A DNA stretch of 64,000 nt. It comes from Pedobacter punctiformis (lineage in GTDB: Bacteria > Bacteroidota > Bacteroidia > Sphingobacteriales > Sphingobacteriaceae). The notes beneath the pieces are model-generated. The model did not search any database. It saw nothing but the letters and a program-made list of their open reading frames with translations, and was not told the DNA's origin. The position numbers and the translations under genes were made by a program. The first letter of the stretch is position 1. The number at the start of each line of letters is the position of its first letter. This document shows positions 35,344 through 45,522 of the stretch, piece after piece. The DNA lies in contig NZ_JAPWGM010000002.1 in assembly GCF_027213715.1 (NCBI RefSeq), positions 496,001 to 560,000 on the forward strand, read 5' to 3'.

Positions 35344-37563
35344 TTATTTTAGTGTAAAATCTTTTTCCAGTTTAATGTTGTTTGAGGCTGTACCAATCAT
35401 GAGTTTAAAATCTCCCGGTTCTGCAGTCCATTTCAATTGCTGGTTATAAAAAGAAAGCTTTTCTTTATCAATATTGAAGGTGATGGTTTTACTTTCTCCT
35501 GCTTTTAGCATTACTTTCTGAAAATCTTTAAGTTCTTTAACCGGACGAACCACAGATGCAAACTTATCCTGCAAGTACAACTGAGCCACTTCTTCCCCAT
35601 CGTATTTACCGGTATTTTTAAGGGTAAAGGAAACGGAGATTTTATCATTCATGCCCATCTCAGTTTTACTTAAAACCAAATTGCTGTAATCAAAGGTGGT
35701 ATAGCTTAATCCGTAGCCAAAAGCAAATTTAGGACTGTTCTGTATGTCGAGGTAAGCAGAACGGTAACGGGTATCCTGATCATTTTTAGCCGGACGGCCG
35801 GTACTTAAATAATTGTAATAAAGTGGGATCTGACCTTCATCACGTGGAAAAGTCATGGGTAATTTTCCGGCGGGATTATAGTCTCCGTAAAGCACATTGG
35901 TCATCGCATTTCCAGCTTCGCTGCCCAACCACCACGTGTACATAATGGCCGGAACGTGATCAGCTGTCCAGTTGAATATTAACGGACGACCAGCCATTAA
36001 AAGCACTACAACAGGCTTTCCCGTAGCCTGAATGGCTTTAATTAAATCTTCCTGAACGCCGGGAATGTGAATATTGGCTTTACTTTTTGCTTCGCCACTC
36101 ATATCCAGTGTTTCGCCAACGGCCATAATTACCACATCAGCTTGTTTCGCAGTTTCTACAGCTTCGGCAAAACCTGCTGTAGAGGTACCCTCAATTTCAC
36201 AACCTTTGGCATATAACAATTCGGTTTGATTGCCAACTTTATTTTTTAAGCCCTGGTACAAAGAAACCAGGTTATCATTTTGCCATTGGATTGACCAAAA
36301 ACCCTGCATATCTTTTTCAGATTTACCAAGGGGGCCGATTACTGCAATCTTTTTTAAGTTTTTAGCAAGCGGCAAAACCTGATTTTCATTTTTAAGCAGA
36401 ACCATACTTTTCTCTGCCATTAACAAAGCATCTTTTCTGTTTTGAGGAGAATTTAATTCCTTCTCCTGGCGGCTTTCATTGCTAAAACGGTATGGATCAT
36501 TAAATAAACCCAATTCAAATTTCTTACGTAAAATCCTTCTTACTGCATCATCAATTAAAGCTACAGACACTTTTTTATCGGCAACCAGTTTTGCCAGATT
36601 GGGCAGGTAACTTCTGCTTTCCATATCCATATCGCTCCCGGCATTAAGGGCCAGTTCGGCGGCCTGCGATTTATCTTTTGCATAACCATGGGCAATCATT
36701 TCACCGATTGAACCCCAGTCGCTTACCACAAAACCGGTATATTTCCACTGGCCTTTTAAAATATCACGTTGTAAATAAGCATTTCCTGTTGCCGGAATCC
36801 CGTTCAACGTATTAAAGGAGTTCATAAATGTTGCAGCTCCTGCATCTACAGCAGCCTTAAACGGTGGCAAATACACTTCCCAAAGGGTGTGTTCGCTCAT
36901 ATCAACCGGATTGTAATCTCTACCAGCAATTGCTGCACCATAGGCGGCAAAATGCTTTGCACAAGCCATAACAGCATCTAAATTTCCTAAACCTTTGCCC
37001 TGAAAACCTTTAACCCTTGCTGTAGAAATTTGCGAACCCAGATAAGTATCTTCTCCTGCGCCTTCCATCACCCGTCCCCAACGCGGATCACGTGCAATGT
37101 CGACCATGGGCGCAAATGTCCAGTGCACACCTGATGCGGCCGTTTCTCTGGCTGCAACCCTTGCACTGTTTTCAATTGCTTTTAAATCCCAGCTGGCGGC
37201 TTCTGCCAACGGAATCGGGAAAGTTACCCGATAACCGTGAATCACATCCAGACCAAAAATCAATGGAATTTTCATTCTCGATTGCATGGCCACTTCCTGT
37301 ACTTCACGCGTTTCTTTAGCGCCACGAACATTAAGCATCGAGCCCAGTTTACCATCTTTTATGTCTTTTAGTTTATTCGGATTGTTGGTAATGGGTCCGG
37401 TAGCATCCCGGTCTCCGGTGTATTGATTAAGCTGACCAATCTTTTCATCCAGCGTCATCAGTTTTAATACGGAATCAATTTTCTTTTCAATCTTCTTATC
37501 CTGAGCTGATGCAGCAGAAAAAGTGAAGGACAAAATAAGGGCTAAGGGCAAGTAATGTTTCAT
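35344..37563 (-). CDS. Glycoside hydrolase family 3 beta-glucosidase/xylosidase (BglX-like)
   Basis: This 739-residue periplasmic GH3 enzyme has a signal peptide ending ASAQ, an N-terminal TIM barrel with the nucleophile Asp in GFVVSDWGS, the alpha/beta sandwich domain (KNLKKIAVIGPLG), and a C-terminal fibronectin-III-like domain (EEVAQLYLQDKFASV). KHFAAYG is the family's substrate-binding KH motif. BglX-type enzymes cut beta-linked glucose or xylose from oligosaccharide ends. It would finish products of the GH10 or GH30 enzymes. Confidence 0.95.
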   Translation of the reverse strand: MKHYLPLALILSFTFSAASAQDKKIEKKIDSVLKLMTLDEKIGQLNQYTGDRDATGPITNNPNKLKDIKDGKLGSMLNVRGAKETREVQEVAMQSRMKIPLIFGLDVIHGYRVTFPIPLAEAASWDLKAIENSARVAARETAASGVHWTFAPMVDIARDPRWGRVMEGAGEDTYLGSQISTARVKGFQGKGLGNLDAVMACAKHFAAYGAAIAGRDYNPVDMSEHTLWEVYLPPFKAAVDAGAATFMNSFNTLNGIPATGNAYLQRDILKGQWKYTGFVVSDWGSIGEMIAHGYAKDKSQAAELALNAGSDMDMESRSYLPNLAKLVADKKVSVALIDDAVRRILRKKFELGLFNDPYRFSNESRQEKELNSPQNRKDALLMAEKSMVLLKNENQVLPLAKNLKKIAVIGPLGKSEKDMQGFWSIQWQNDNLVSLYQGLKNKVGNQTELLYAKGCEIEGTSTAGFAEAVETAKQADVVIMAVGETLDMSGEAKSKANIHIPGVQEDLIKAIQATGKPVVVLLMAGRPLIFNWTADHVPAIMYTWWLGSEAGNAMTNVLYGDYNPAGKLPMTFPRDEGQIPLYYNYLSTGRPAKNDQDTRYRSAYLDIQNSPKFAFGYGLSYTTFDYSNLVLSKTEMGMNDKISVSFTLKNTGKYDGEEVAQLYLQDKFASVVRPVKELKDFQKVMLKAGESKTITFNIDKEKLSFYNQQLKWTAEPGDFKLMIGTASNNIKLEKDFTLK

Positions 37564-37570
37564 CTATATT

Positions 37571-38656
37571 TTATTTAACACCGTCTAAAATTCCCTGATA
37601 CGCCGCTTTGCGCTGATATTGAGCATCAAAGGGTAAAGGCCAGTCCGGGCGGCTATAATTTGAAGGAATCCAGCTGTCTCCATCGGTTACATTCCAGGTG
37701 GTTATTCCAAATTGCTGGCTTTTTGGAATTGCATTATAAGCCTTAACAATGACTTTATATTTTTCTGCCTGTTGATCTGCTAAAGCAGTCGTATAAGTCA
37801 TGGTTTGTACATTATCCGGATTTAGAGCAATATCCAGTTCAGAAATGTGAATTTTTAAACCTGTAGCGGCAGCTGTATTAATGGCGGCGGCCAAATTAGC
37901 ATCAGTTTGCGTAACACGGGTGTGCATTTGCAAACCAATTCCATCAATCGGAATACCTTTAGCCTTTAAACTGGTTACCAGATTTAAAATGGCCGTTCTT
38001 TTTGTTGGTCCAAATTCATGGCCATAATCGTTGTAAAAAAGTAAAGCATCAGGATCAGCTTCGTGTGCATACTGAAATGCCCGGCCAATGTAATCTGCAC
38101 CTAATTTTTGAACCCAGATGCTATTTCTTAAAGTTCCGTCATCATTAATAGCTTCGTTTACCACATCCCAGGAAATTACTTTACCTTTAAAATGGCCAAC
38201 CACAGTTTGAATGTGAGTTTTTAATAAATTTTCCCAATCGGCTGTTGTACCCTGAAAATTATTAACCCAATCTGGCAAAGATTTATACCAGTTTAGCGTA
38301 TGCCCATGGACTCTTTTTCCATTGGCTTTGGCAAAATCAACCAGATAATCAGCATCTGTCCAGGTATAGGTATCTTTTGAAGGATGCACAGATGCAAATT
38401 TCATTGCATTTTCTGGCGTTACACTGTTAAACTCTTTAATCACCAGATTACGGTAATTGCTATTTCCCTTTAACAAACTCACATTAACCGCAGCCCCCAT
38501 TGCAAAGGGCATATCTTTTTGCAGCGTAGTTTCTGTTATGGTCTTTATTGCAACAGGTTCAATACTGGTAAATCCTCTTTTTGAACAGGCCGTGCTTCCT
38601 AAAAAAATAATAAACAGAAACACAAAAGGACTTTTAAGCCTGATGATGCTGTACAT
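37571..38656 (-). CDS. Glycoside hydrolase family 10 endo-xylanase-like lipoprotein
   Basis: This GH10 endo-beta-1,4-xylanase-like enzyme has the acid/base Glu in SWDVVNEAIND and the nucleophile Glu in KIHISELDIAL. Further landmarks are FNSVTPENAMKFASV, GHTLNWY and the C-terminal WNVTDGDSW. The start at MYSIIRLK gives a clean lipoprotein signal with lipobox LGSTAC, so the enzyme probably sits on the outer membrane surface. Longer starts up to 38797 would run into the upstream glucuronidase gene. GH10 suggests that xylose-containing or related beta-1,4 chains are part of the substrate. Confidence 0.9.
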   Translation of the reverse strand: MYSIIRLKSPFVFLFIIFLGSTACSKRGFTSIEPVAIKTITETTLQKDMPFAMGAAVNVSLLKGNSNYRNLVIKEFNSVTPENAMKFASVHPSKDTYTWTDADYLVDFAKANGKRVHGHTLNWYKSLPDWVNNFQGTTADWENLLKTHIQTVVGHFKGKVISWDVVNEAINDDGTLRNSIWVQKLGADYIGRAFQYAHEADPDALLFYNDYGHEFGPTKRTAILNLVTSLKAKGIPIDGIGLQMHTRVTQTDANLAAAINTAAATGLKIHISELDIALNPDNVQTMTYTTALADQQAEKYKVIVKAYNAIPKSQQFGITTWNVTDGDSWIPSNYSRPDWPLPFDAQYQRKAAYQGILDGVK

Positions 38657-38720
38657 GGAAGCAACAATTGCCAAAAAAGAATTGATAATGCTGATAGAGA
38701 TGATGGTTAAAGGGCTCATA

Positions 38721-40550
38721 CTATTTATATTTTGTTTGCATTTGGTTATAAAAGTCTTTGAGTACAAAAAATGCCTTTTTCTTTTTCCCGGTTTCACTGA
38801 TTAAACCTTTACGGTTCCAAAAGTTTTGATAAACAGGATGTTGCCTCCTTGGCGATCTGAAGTCGGTTAAAATCCAGGGTGTCATTCCACGCAGTGCCTC
38901 AATTTTAGTCAGCATAGCAATTTGATTTTTATAAAGTGATTCCTGGTATTCTTCACTCCATCGGGTATTTTCATCGGCATGGAAACCGCCTAAAGCATCG
39001 CCCCCAAACTCAGTAATTACCACTGGTTTATTGTATTTGATATTGAAACTATACTTGGTAATTTCTGCAGGTGTACCACCCCAATACCATCCGGCATATT
39101 CATTAAAGCTAACCAGATCTATTTTTTCACCCAGCGGGTCATTTAAAATAATGGTGTTGCCATCACGATGTACTTCAAGCGCTGCAGCAACCAAACGGGT
39201 ATCGTCAAGCGAGCGGGCGGTTTCTGCCAGATTGCTCATAAAATTTAAGCGGGGGGTACTTAATGGGGTTTCGTTACCAATAGACCAGACAATAACACTT
39301 GCCCGATTTTTATCCCTTAAAATAAGATCGGTTAACTGCTGCTTTGCATTGGCGTAGGTTGCGGGATTTTCCCAGCTGATGGTCCAGTAAACCGGAACTT
39401 CTGCCCAAACCAATAAACCCATTTCATCAGCCAAACGCACCATTTCTTCATTGTGCGGGTAATGTGCAAGGCGAACGTAATTGCAGTTCATATCTTTGGC
39501 CCATTGCAACATCATACGCATATCGCCTTCAGAACGAAGCCTGCCAGCCAGTAAAGGATTTTCATCGTGAATGGATATTCCTCTTAAAAAAACAGATTTA
39601 CCATTTAATAAAATATCATTTCCTTTTACCTCAATGGTTCTAAAACCCACCTGATCCTGAATATTCTCGGTAGCAGATTTAATGTTAACTGCATAAAGTT
39701 TAGGATTTTCGGGTGACCAAAGGTTCAGGTTATTCCAGGTAAATTCATCTGAAATTTTTCCTTCTGAATCGGTTTTATATTTTTTCTCCAGTTTTAATTC
39801 CGGAATGGTTAAGGTAATTTCCTGTCCTGCAAAGGCATCAGCCAGTTTTAGGGAGAAGTTTATGGCATTTTTTCGCCCTTTAGACAACTGAATTTTATAA
39901 TCGTTGATGTAATGTTCCGGCAGTTCGGCTAAAAACACATCACGGGTTATGCCTCCGTAATTCCACCAATCGGTATTTACAGTAGGTATTTCATCTTGTT
40001 TACGGGTATTATCAGCTTTAACTACTAAAGAATTTTCGCCTTTATTGAGTTTTCCGGTTACTTCAAACTGAAATGGAGTAAAACCACCTTTATGAACGCC
40101 TAATTTCTTTCCGTTCAGGTAAATATGCGATTCATAATTCACCGCAGCGAAATAAACAAAATACCTTTTACCAGCCTCTGGTGTTGCATTAAACTTTCTT
40201 CGTAACCAAACGGTGCCTTCATAAAGTTCGAGTTTTTCTGACTGAGAATTCCAGTCGCCAGGCACATTCATTTGTGGCGACAGATCAAAATTGTATTCAA
40301 TTAATTCAGATTTATCTTTCTGTACTTTATCATCAAAAAAACCTCCGGTTCCGGTTTTAGACTGATCAAAGGGGTCATGCCTGTAATCGTAATATCCGTT
40401 TTCATAAGGATCAACAATGTAATTCCATTTACCGTTCAGGCTTAAAATTTTACGGGCCTGAATGTTTTGAACAGAGCTTACCTGGGCGTAGCTAACTGAC
40501 GAAAAAAGGGAGAGGCAAATTATAAATACTCTACAGATCAATTTTGACAT
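38721..40550 (-). CDS. Beta-glucuronidase, glycoside hydrolase family 2 (UidA-like)
   Basis: This 609-residue GH2 enzyme, close in length to E. coli UidA, has a signal peptide ending VSYAQ. The acid/base Glu is in VIVWSIGNETP and the nucleophile Glu in VVITEFGGDA. The glucuronidase-specific N-x-K motif is present in FWNRKGLISE, followed by a UidA-like tail with Lys-rich stretch and helix. It should release terminal beta-glucuronic acid, feeding fructuronate, SDR and UxuA steps. It is the first enzyme gene after the SusCD block and is preceded by a stem-loop at 40605. Confidence 0.92.
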   Translation of the reverse strand: MSKLICRVFIICLSLFSSVSYAQVSSVQNIQARKILSLNGKWNYIVDPYENGYYDYRHDPFDQSKTGTGGFFDDKVQKDKSELIEYNFDLSPQMNVPGDWNSQSEKLELYEGTVWLRRKFNATPEAGKRYFVYFAAVNYESHIYLNGKKLGVHKGGFTPFQFEVTGKLNKGENSLVVKADNTRKQDEIPTVNTDWWNYGGITRDVFLAELPEHYINDYKIQLSKGRKNAINFSLKLADAFAGQEITLTIPELKLEKKYKTDSEGKISDEFTWNNLNLWSPENPKLYAVNIKSATENIQDQVGFRTIEVKGNDILLNGKSVFLRGISIHDENPLLAGRLRSEGDMRMMLQWAKDMNCNYVRLAHYPHNEEMVRLADEMGLLVWAEVPVYWTISWENPATYANAKQQLTDLILRDKNRASVIVWSIGNETPLSTPRLNFMSNLAETARSLDDTRLVAAALEVHRDGNTIILNDPLGEKIDLVSFNEYAGWYWGGTPAEITKYSFNIKYNKPVVITEFGGDALGGFHADENTRWSEEYQESLYKNQIAMLTKIEALRGMTPWILTDFRSPRRQHPVYQNFWNRKGLISETGKKKKAFFVLKDFYNQMQTKYK

Positions 40551-40604
40551 AATGTGTTTTTTTAGCTTTAAGTAATTGAAGTTTTAAAACTAACAATTAA
40601 TATA

Positions 40605-40626
40605 CGGCCGGTGTTTCCACCGACCG
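40605..40626 (-). promoter_or_regulatory. Intercistronic stem-loop with GAAA tetraloop between susD and enzyme genes
   Basis: In the transcribed (minus) strand CGGUCGGUG pairs with CACCGGCCG around a GAAA loop, nine pairs with one G-U. It lies in the 105-nt gap after the SusD stop, about 55 nt before the next start. GC-rich stems here are likely processing, attenuation or mRNA-stabilising elements that set SusCD and enzyme levels apart. Confidence 0.6.
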
Positions 40627-40655
40627 CCTAAATTCGAGCAAAATCTAGTTTTTCC

Positions 40656-42374
40656 TTAATATCCAGGGTTCTGACCTAAGGCCGGAGCTTTGTTTAATTC
40701 GTTTTGTGAAATTGGGAACAAGTAATTTCTGGCTGTAAATGTTCTGTTTTCTACCGTAAATGGTGCATAACTAAAAGTGGTTGGTGTAAGCTGAACAATC
40801 CTCATTCCGGTAACTGGCTTATTAAAAGTTACTTCTCCTTCTTTCCAGCGGCGAACATCATAAAAACGTTGTTCTTCAAAACACATTTCTACCCTGCGTT
40901 CGTTATGAATGCGTTTACGCAATTCCTCTTTTGTAGGGGCTACATAAGCATTGCCAGATGGATTAGTTGTTTGCAAAAGAGGCATTTTAACTCCAGTCCT
41001 ATCTCTGATTAAATTCAAAACTCTTATAATTTCAGTCGTTTGAGCAGCACCCTGAGCTTCGTTTAAAGCTTCTGCATAATTTAAAAGCACTTCAGCATAC
41101 CGAAAGAAAATCCATGGTCTGCGTACGCTAGCCGCAGTACCTGCCCAGGCTGCACTTTCACTTAAATATTTGCGCATATAATAGCCGGTTTTAGTAGCAT
41201 TTACATTTAAGCCTAAACCATCCTTACCGCCCACATAAGTATCAACGGTTTTACTTTTAAAAGTTGATCCGTTGTACATAATTGCAAAATTTAAACGTGG
41301 ATCGCGATTGGTGTAAGGATTTGTTGCTACATAACCTGAAGTTGCATCGGTAATTGGTTTACCTGTTGTTTTCATTTCAAAAGCATCCACCAGTTCCTGC
41401 GTTGGATTTGTACGTCCGTTGGCTGCATCGTAACTAATTGGTGCATTATTTACCTCAATACTGTTTGTATTCAGGGTTGCTGTAGCAAAAATAGTTTCGG
41501 AGTTAAATGCGCCATTGTTCCACAACCAGATATTAGGATAAGAACTATAAATGGCGTGTTTGCCGGTATCCATAATTCTTTTAGCCGCATCGGCCGCTGC
41601 CTGCCATTTAGTAATGTCGCCGCCTGGATTGTACTGCGGACTTGCTGCATACAACAACAATCTGGCTTTAAGTGCCATTGCTGCTGTTTGCGTTGCTCTA
41701 CCCCTGTTGGTGGTATTCCATTCTGTTGGCGAAAGCGGTAATCTTGAAATCGCATCTTCACAATCTGCAGAAATTTGCTTTACACATTCGTCGAAGCTGT
41801 TTCTTGGAACATCCAGGTTATCACTAACGGTTAAGGTGCGGGTAACAATTGCAAAAGAACCGTAGCGTTTTAGCAATTCAAATTCAAAAAATGCCCTTAA
41901 AAAATACGCTTGTCCCTTTAAACGGCTAATCTGCGATTCGTAAGTTTGATTGGCAGGCACATTGGCCGGTAATAATTCATCTAAAGGAATAATTGCACTT
42001 CCATCTGCTTTTTCTAAAAACATGTTGGCTTTACGAATGCCGGTATACATAGAGGCATATACATCATCAAAAGTTTTAACGGCACTCCAGGTACCATTGT
42101 TAAAAGTGTTAATGGAGGAGTTTAAGTTAGAATTAACGGCTTCATCACATCCTGCAGCCAGTATTGCGCCATCATCAAGGCTATAACGATCTGTGAGTGA
42201 AGCATAAACGTTATTCAAAAAGTTTCTGGCATAATCCGGATTTGCCCAAAGCTGTGCTTCGGTAATATCATTGGTTCCACTAAATGAACCATCCTGAAGA
42301 AAATCTGATTTTTTACATCCTGCCGCATAGATGGCTACAATGGCAAGGGCGATATAGAATATATTTTTTTTCAT
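40656..42374 (-). CDS. SusD/RagB-family outer-membrane lipoprotein, second pair
   Basis: This 572-residue glycan-binding surface lipoprotein works as the lid of its SusC partner. Lipobox AAGCKKSD follows a short signal peptide. Family segments include ANPDYARNFLNNVYASL, RLKGQAYFLRAFFEFELLKRYG, TAAMALKARLLLYAASPQYNP and the C-terminal ERRVEMCFEEQRFYDVRRW and YLFPISQNELNKAP. It is 11 nt after its SusC gene. The glycan cannot be named from this protein alone. Confidence 0.96.
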   Translation of the reverse strand: MKKNIFYIALAIVAIYAAGCKKSDFLQDGSFSGTNDITEAQLWANPDYARNFLNNVYASLTDRYSLDDGAILAAGCDEAVNSNLNSSINTFNNGTWSAVKTFDDVYASMYTGIRKANMFLEKADGSAIIPLDELLPANVPANQTYESQISRLKGQAYFLRAFFEFELLKRYGSFAIVTRTLTVSDNLDVPRNSFDECVKQISADCEDAISRLPLSPTEWNTTNRGRATQTAAMALKARLLLYAASPQYNPGGDITKWQAAADAAKRIMDTGKHAIYSSYPNIWLWNNGAFNSETIFATATLNTNSIEVNNAPISYDAANGRTNPTQELVDAFEMKTTGKPITDATSGYVATNPYTNRDPRLNFAIMYNGSTFKSKTVDTYVGGKDGLGLNVNATKTGYYMRKYLSESAAWAGTAASVRRPWIFFRYAEVLLNYAEALNEAQGAAQTTEIIRVLNLIRDRTGVKMPLLQTTNPSGNAYVAPTKEELRKRIHNERRVEMCFEEQRFYDVRRWKEGEVTFNKPVTGMRIVQLTPTTFSYAPFTVENRTFTARNYLFPISQNELNKAPALGQNPGY

Positions 42375-42385
42375 TGTCTTATCTG

Positions 42386-45300
42386 TTAAAATTTCAAATT
42401 CAAACCAACCGAATATATTTTCATATATGGATAAGATGCGCTTGATACCCCACCAATATTTGAATTGTAACCTGATTCCGGCAATTCCGGATCAAAAGGA
42501 AGGCCATCCAGTTTATCAAACGTTAATAAGTTTAAACCGCTGGCATAAAACCTAACCTGACTAAGTTTTAATCTTTTGATAAATGATGCAGGTAAGGAAT
42601 AACCAATTTCTATGTTTTTTAAACGGATATAATCGCCTGAACGGACCCAGAAATCTGAGTTTGCCGTATTGTTGCCGCGATCAGATAAAAGCAATCTCGG
42701 AAATTTTGCACCGGGATTATCTGGTGTCCATCTGTCTACACTAAACTGGTTTAAGAATCCGTTATTCGTTGTTCCGGCATTAACCAGTTGCTGAATGTAA
42801 ATTGAACGGCCGCTGGTACCCTGGAACAAGAAGTTCATATCAAAGTTTTTATAGGCAAGTGATGCCCCAAAACCGAAATATCCTTTAGGCACAAAGTTGA
42901 AATCTGTTCTTACCCTGTCCAGATCATTAATAATTCCATCACCATTTTGATCTACATATTTAATATCACCCGGTTTAACATCTTTTGCTAACAATTGCTT
43001 TGGAGCAGCATCTATTTGAGCCTGGTTTTGGAAAATGCCATCAGAAATAAGCATGGTACTGATATAACCCGGCGTTGTAGATGCTGTTGCAGAAGGCGCA
43101 ATAACACTTGATATTGGATGGCCTAAAGCTTTTTGATAAGCAGGCAGATTAGCTGCCTCATTAATAGCTAAAATTTTGCTGGTGTTATAGGTATAGTTTC
43201 CAAAAACATTTAGGTCTAAAGCACCAAATTTTTTATTGTAGTTAATTCCGGTTTCAAAACCACTGTAAGAGGCCTCACCCTCGTTTACATAGGTTAAAGT
43301 TTGACCTAATAAACTTGGCAGCTGTGAGTTTGTAGCCAGATTCTTTCTATCCTCATAAAAATAATCAGCGCTAACTGACAGGGATTGTTTAAACATTTTA
43401 GCATCAAAACCTACACTGGTTTTATATGCTTTTTCCCAGGTTAAGTATGGGTTAGCAGCGGCCAATTGTCCTGTACCACCAACCCCGGTATAACCCGTTC
43501 CGAAAGTATAACCAGTGGTACTTCTGCTAAAGAAATCGTTAAATGCAAATCTTCTTGCTGAACCCAGCGCATCGTTTCCAACTAAACCATAGGATGCTCT
43601 GATTTTTAAGAAATCCAAAAATCCGGTGGTTGCTCCTTTCATGAAATTTTCATCAGAGATAATCCATCCTGCTGATGCAGCGGGAAAGAAACCATACCTG
43701 TTGCCTGGTGCAAAGTTTTCCGAACCTGAATAAGCACCAATTAAATCAATAAAATAGCGTTGGTTATAATTGTACGATAAGCGGTTAGACCAGCCTTCAC
43801 GTCTCACATCCAATTGCCCAAACTGCGCATAATTTTGTCTGGAAACCCTTGTACTAAATTTAACATCATGTTTTCCAAAAGTTCTGTTGTAATCAAAGCC
43901 AGCCCAAAATTCACTTTTACGGAGGTTGCCTGAAAAAGCATTCGGAAGGTAATCTACTTTCACTGCTGTACCGTAGGTTTGGTAAACACCTGTTGGCAAC
44001 AGTTCTTGCGTAGCATACGATTGTGTAAAACCTGAACGGTATAAACCTGCAATATCATAAGCATAAAATACTTCGGCAGATAATCCTTTTAAAATTCCAT
44101 CCATTTTTTGCTTTGCACTAATGGTTGCAATCATGTTACGGGTTAAATCTGTACTTGCACCTGCAGATTCTATCATGGCCTTAGGGTTGCTCGACGGAAA
44201 TATAGAGGTACCGCCATAAGAACCATTAGGATTAATAATTGGAAAAGCATTGGGAGGTGTGGCATAAACAGCACTTAAGAAACCACCTGTACCCGGTCCG
44301 GGGAAAGTAAGGTTGGTAATTCTTCCACCAATATCTAAAGCTACATCTAAGTTTTTATTTACATGTAAATCAATATTGGTTCTTAAATTATACCTGGTAA
44401 AATTGGTGTTGGCATCATAGGTTTCATTTTCCCCACCTTTGTAAAAACCACCCTGCTGATAGGCGCTTAACAAAGTATAATATTTAATAAAAGCATTACC
44501 CCCTGTAACACTGGCTACATAACGCTGCGTTGGTGCTGCCTGTTTGGTAAAATCTTCAATAAAATTGTTATTTGGGTATTTAATCGGATCAGAACCGTCT
44601 AAATAGGCTTGTAAAGCAGCAGGACTATAAACCGCTGAACCTCCGCTGTTTACTGATGCTTCGTTGTATAAAGTTGCGTAAGTGTAAGAATTTAAGGGTT
44701 TAACCACCTGTAATGGTGCCTGTATACCTGCCTGAGCATCAAAAGTTACTTTGGTTGAAGTAGCACTTCCGCGTTTGGTTTTGATATAAATTACACCATT
44801 AGCGGCATACATACCATACCAGGCTAAAGTTGCGGCATCTTTTAAAACACTTATGCTTTCTATTTCTCCTAAATCCATCGATCTGAAATCGCGTTCAATT
44901 CCATCAACCAAAACCAACGGATCCTGATTACTGTTGTATGAAGAACGGCCACGGATCAGGAAACTTGAAACATCATATCCCGGTTGTTGAGATCCGCTTG
45001 GATAAATTGCTAAACCCGGTAAACGACCTGCAAGTACATTTGTTAAGGACGAAGATGGAATTTGCGGAAGATTAGTTGCACTCACCGTACTGATTGACGA
45101 TGTGAGTTCGCGTCTTTTACGAACCCCGAAAGGAATATAAACATCGTCATCATCACCAGCATCTATCAGCGATTTGATTAATACCATTTCTCCATTGTTT
45201 GCTTCGGGTGCTGGTTTTAGCAGCATTCTGTAGCCAACAAATTTAAAAACCAATACGTCGCTGGTGGTTACATCAATGGTAAAACTCCCATCGGCACCCG

Positions 45301-45487
45301 TAGTTACTGATTTATTGGTTTTATCTTCCTGAACGGTTACAACCACACCGGGAAGCGGGCGTTTATCCTGATCTACAACTTTTCCATTTACAGTTAATTG
45401 CTCATCAGGAGTTTGCCCGTAAACCTTAAGCATACCAACGAGAAAAAACAGCAGGCATACAATATATTTTGAGTTTAATAATTTCAT
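42386..45487 (-). CDS. SusC/RagA-family TonB-linked receptor, second pair
   Basis: This 1033-residue outer-membrane transporter has a signal peptide, a CarboxypepD_reg-like domain (LTVNGKVVDQDKRPLPGVVV), a plug with SFLIRGRSSYNSNQ, LVLVDGIERD and ISVLKDAATLAWYG, and a long barrel with the usual C-terminal MKIYSVGLNLKF. The region between domain and plug is unusual: in place of the common VVVGYGxQxK it has DAGDDDDVYIPFGVRKRREL. It lies 35 nt after the first SusD gene, so two complete pairs are in one operon. Confidence 0.96.
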   Translation of the reverse strand: MKLLNSKYIVCLLFFLVGMLKVYGQTPDEQLTVNGKVVDQDKRPLPGVVVTVQEDKTNKSVTTGADGSFTIDVTTSDVLVFKFVGYRMLLKPAPEANNGEMVLIKSLIDAGDDDDVYIPFGVRKRRELTSSISTVSATNLPQIPSSSLTNVLAGRLPGLAIYPSGSQQPGYDVSSFLIRGRSSYNSNQDPLVLVDGIERDFRSMDLGEIESISVLKDAATLAWYGMYAANGVIYIKTKRGSATSTKVTFDAQAGIQAPLQVVKPLNSYTYATLYNEASVNSGGSAVYSPAALQAYLDGSDPIKYPNNNFIEDFTKQAAPTQRYVASVTGGNAFIKYYTLLSAYQQGGFYKGGENETYDANTNFTRYNLRTNIDLHVNKNLDVALDIGGRITNLTFPGPGTGGFLSAVYATPPNAFPIINPNGSYGGTSIFPSSNPKAMIESAGASTDLTRNMIATISAKQKMDGILKGLSAEVFYAYDIAGLYRSGFTQSYATQELLPTGVYQTYGTAVKVDYLPNAFSGNLRKSEFWAGFDYNRTFGKHDVKFSTRVSRQNYAQFGQLDVRREGWSNRLSYNYNQRYFIDLIGAYSGSENFAPGNRYGFFPAASAGWIISDENFMKGATTGFLDFLKIRASYGLVGNDALGSARRFAFNDFFSRSTTGYTFGTGYTGVGGTGQLAAANPYLTWEKAYKTSVGFDAKMFKQSLSVSADYFYEDRKNLATNSQLPSLLGQTLTYVNEGEASYSGFETGINYNKKFGALDLNVFGNYTYNTSKILAINEAANLPAYQKALGHPISSVIAPSATASTTPGYISTMLISDGIFQNQAQIDAAPKQLLAKDVKPGDIKYVDQNGDGIINDLDRVRTDFNFVPKGYFGFGASLAYKNFDMNFLFQGTSGRSIYIQQLVNAGTTNNGFLNQFSVDRWTPDNPGAKFPRLLLSDRGNNTANSDFWVRSGDYIRLKNIEIGYSLPASFIKRLKLSQVRFYASGLNLLTFDKLDGLPFDPELPESGYNSNIGGVSSASYPYMKIYSVGLNLKF

Positions 45488-45522
45488 TTTGAATAAATCT
45501 TTTAGCGTTATTGATCAACTAA

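Noticed and set aside
41471..42186. Several 60-100 codon ORFs inside the SusD gene on both strands
   Set aside because: They are shadows of the SusD gene; none has its own start context or plausible domain.
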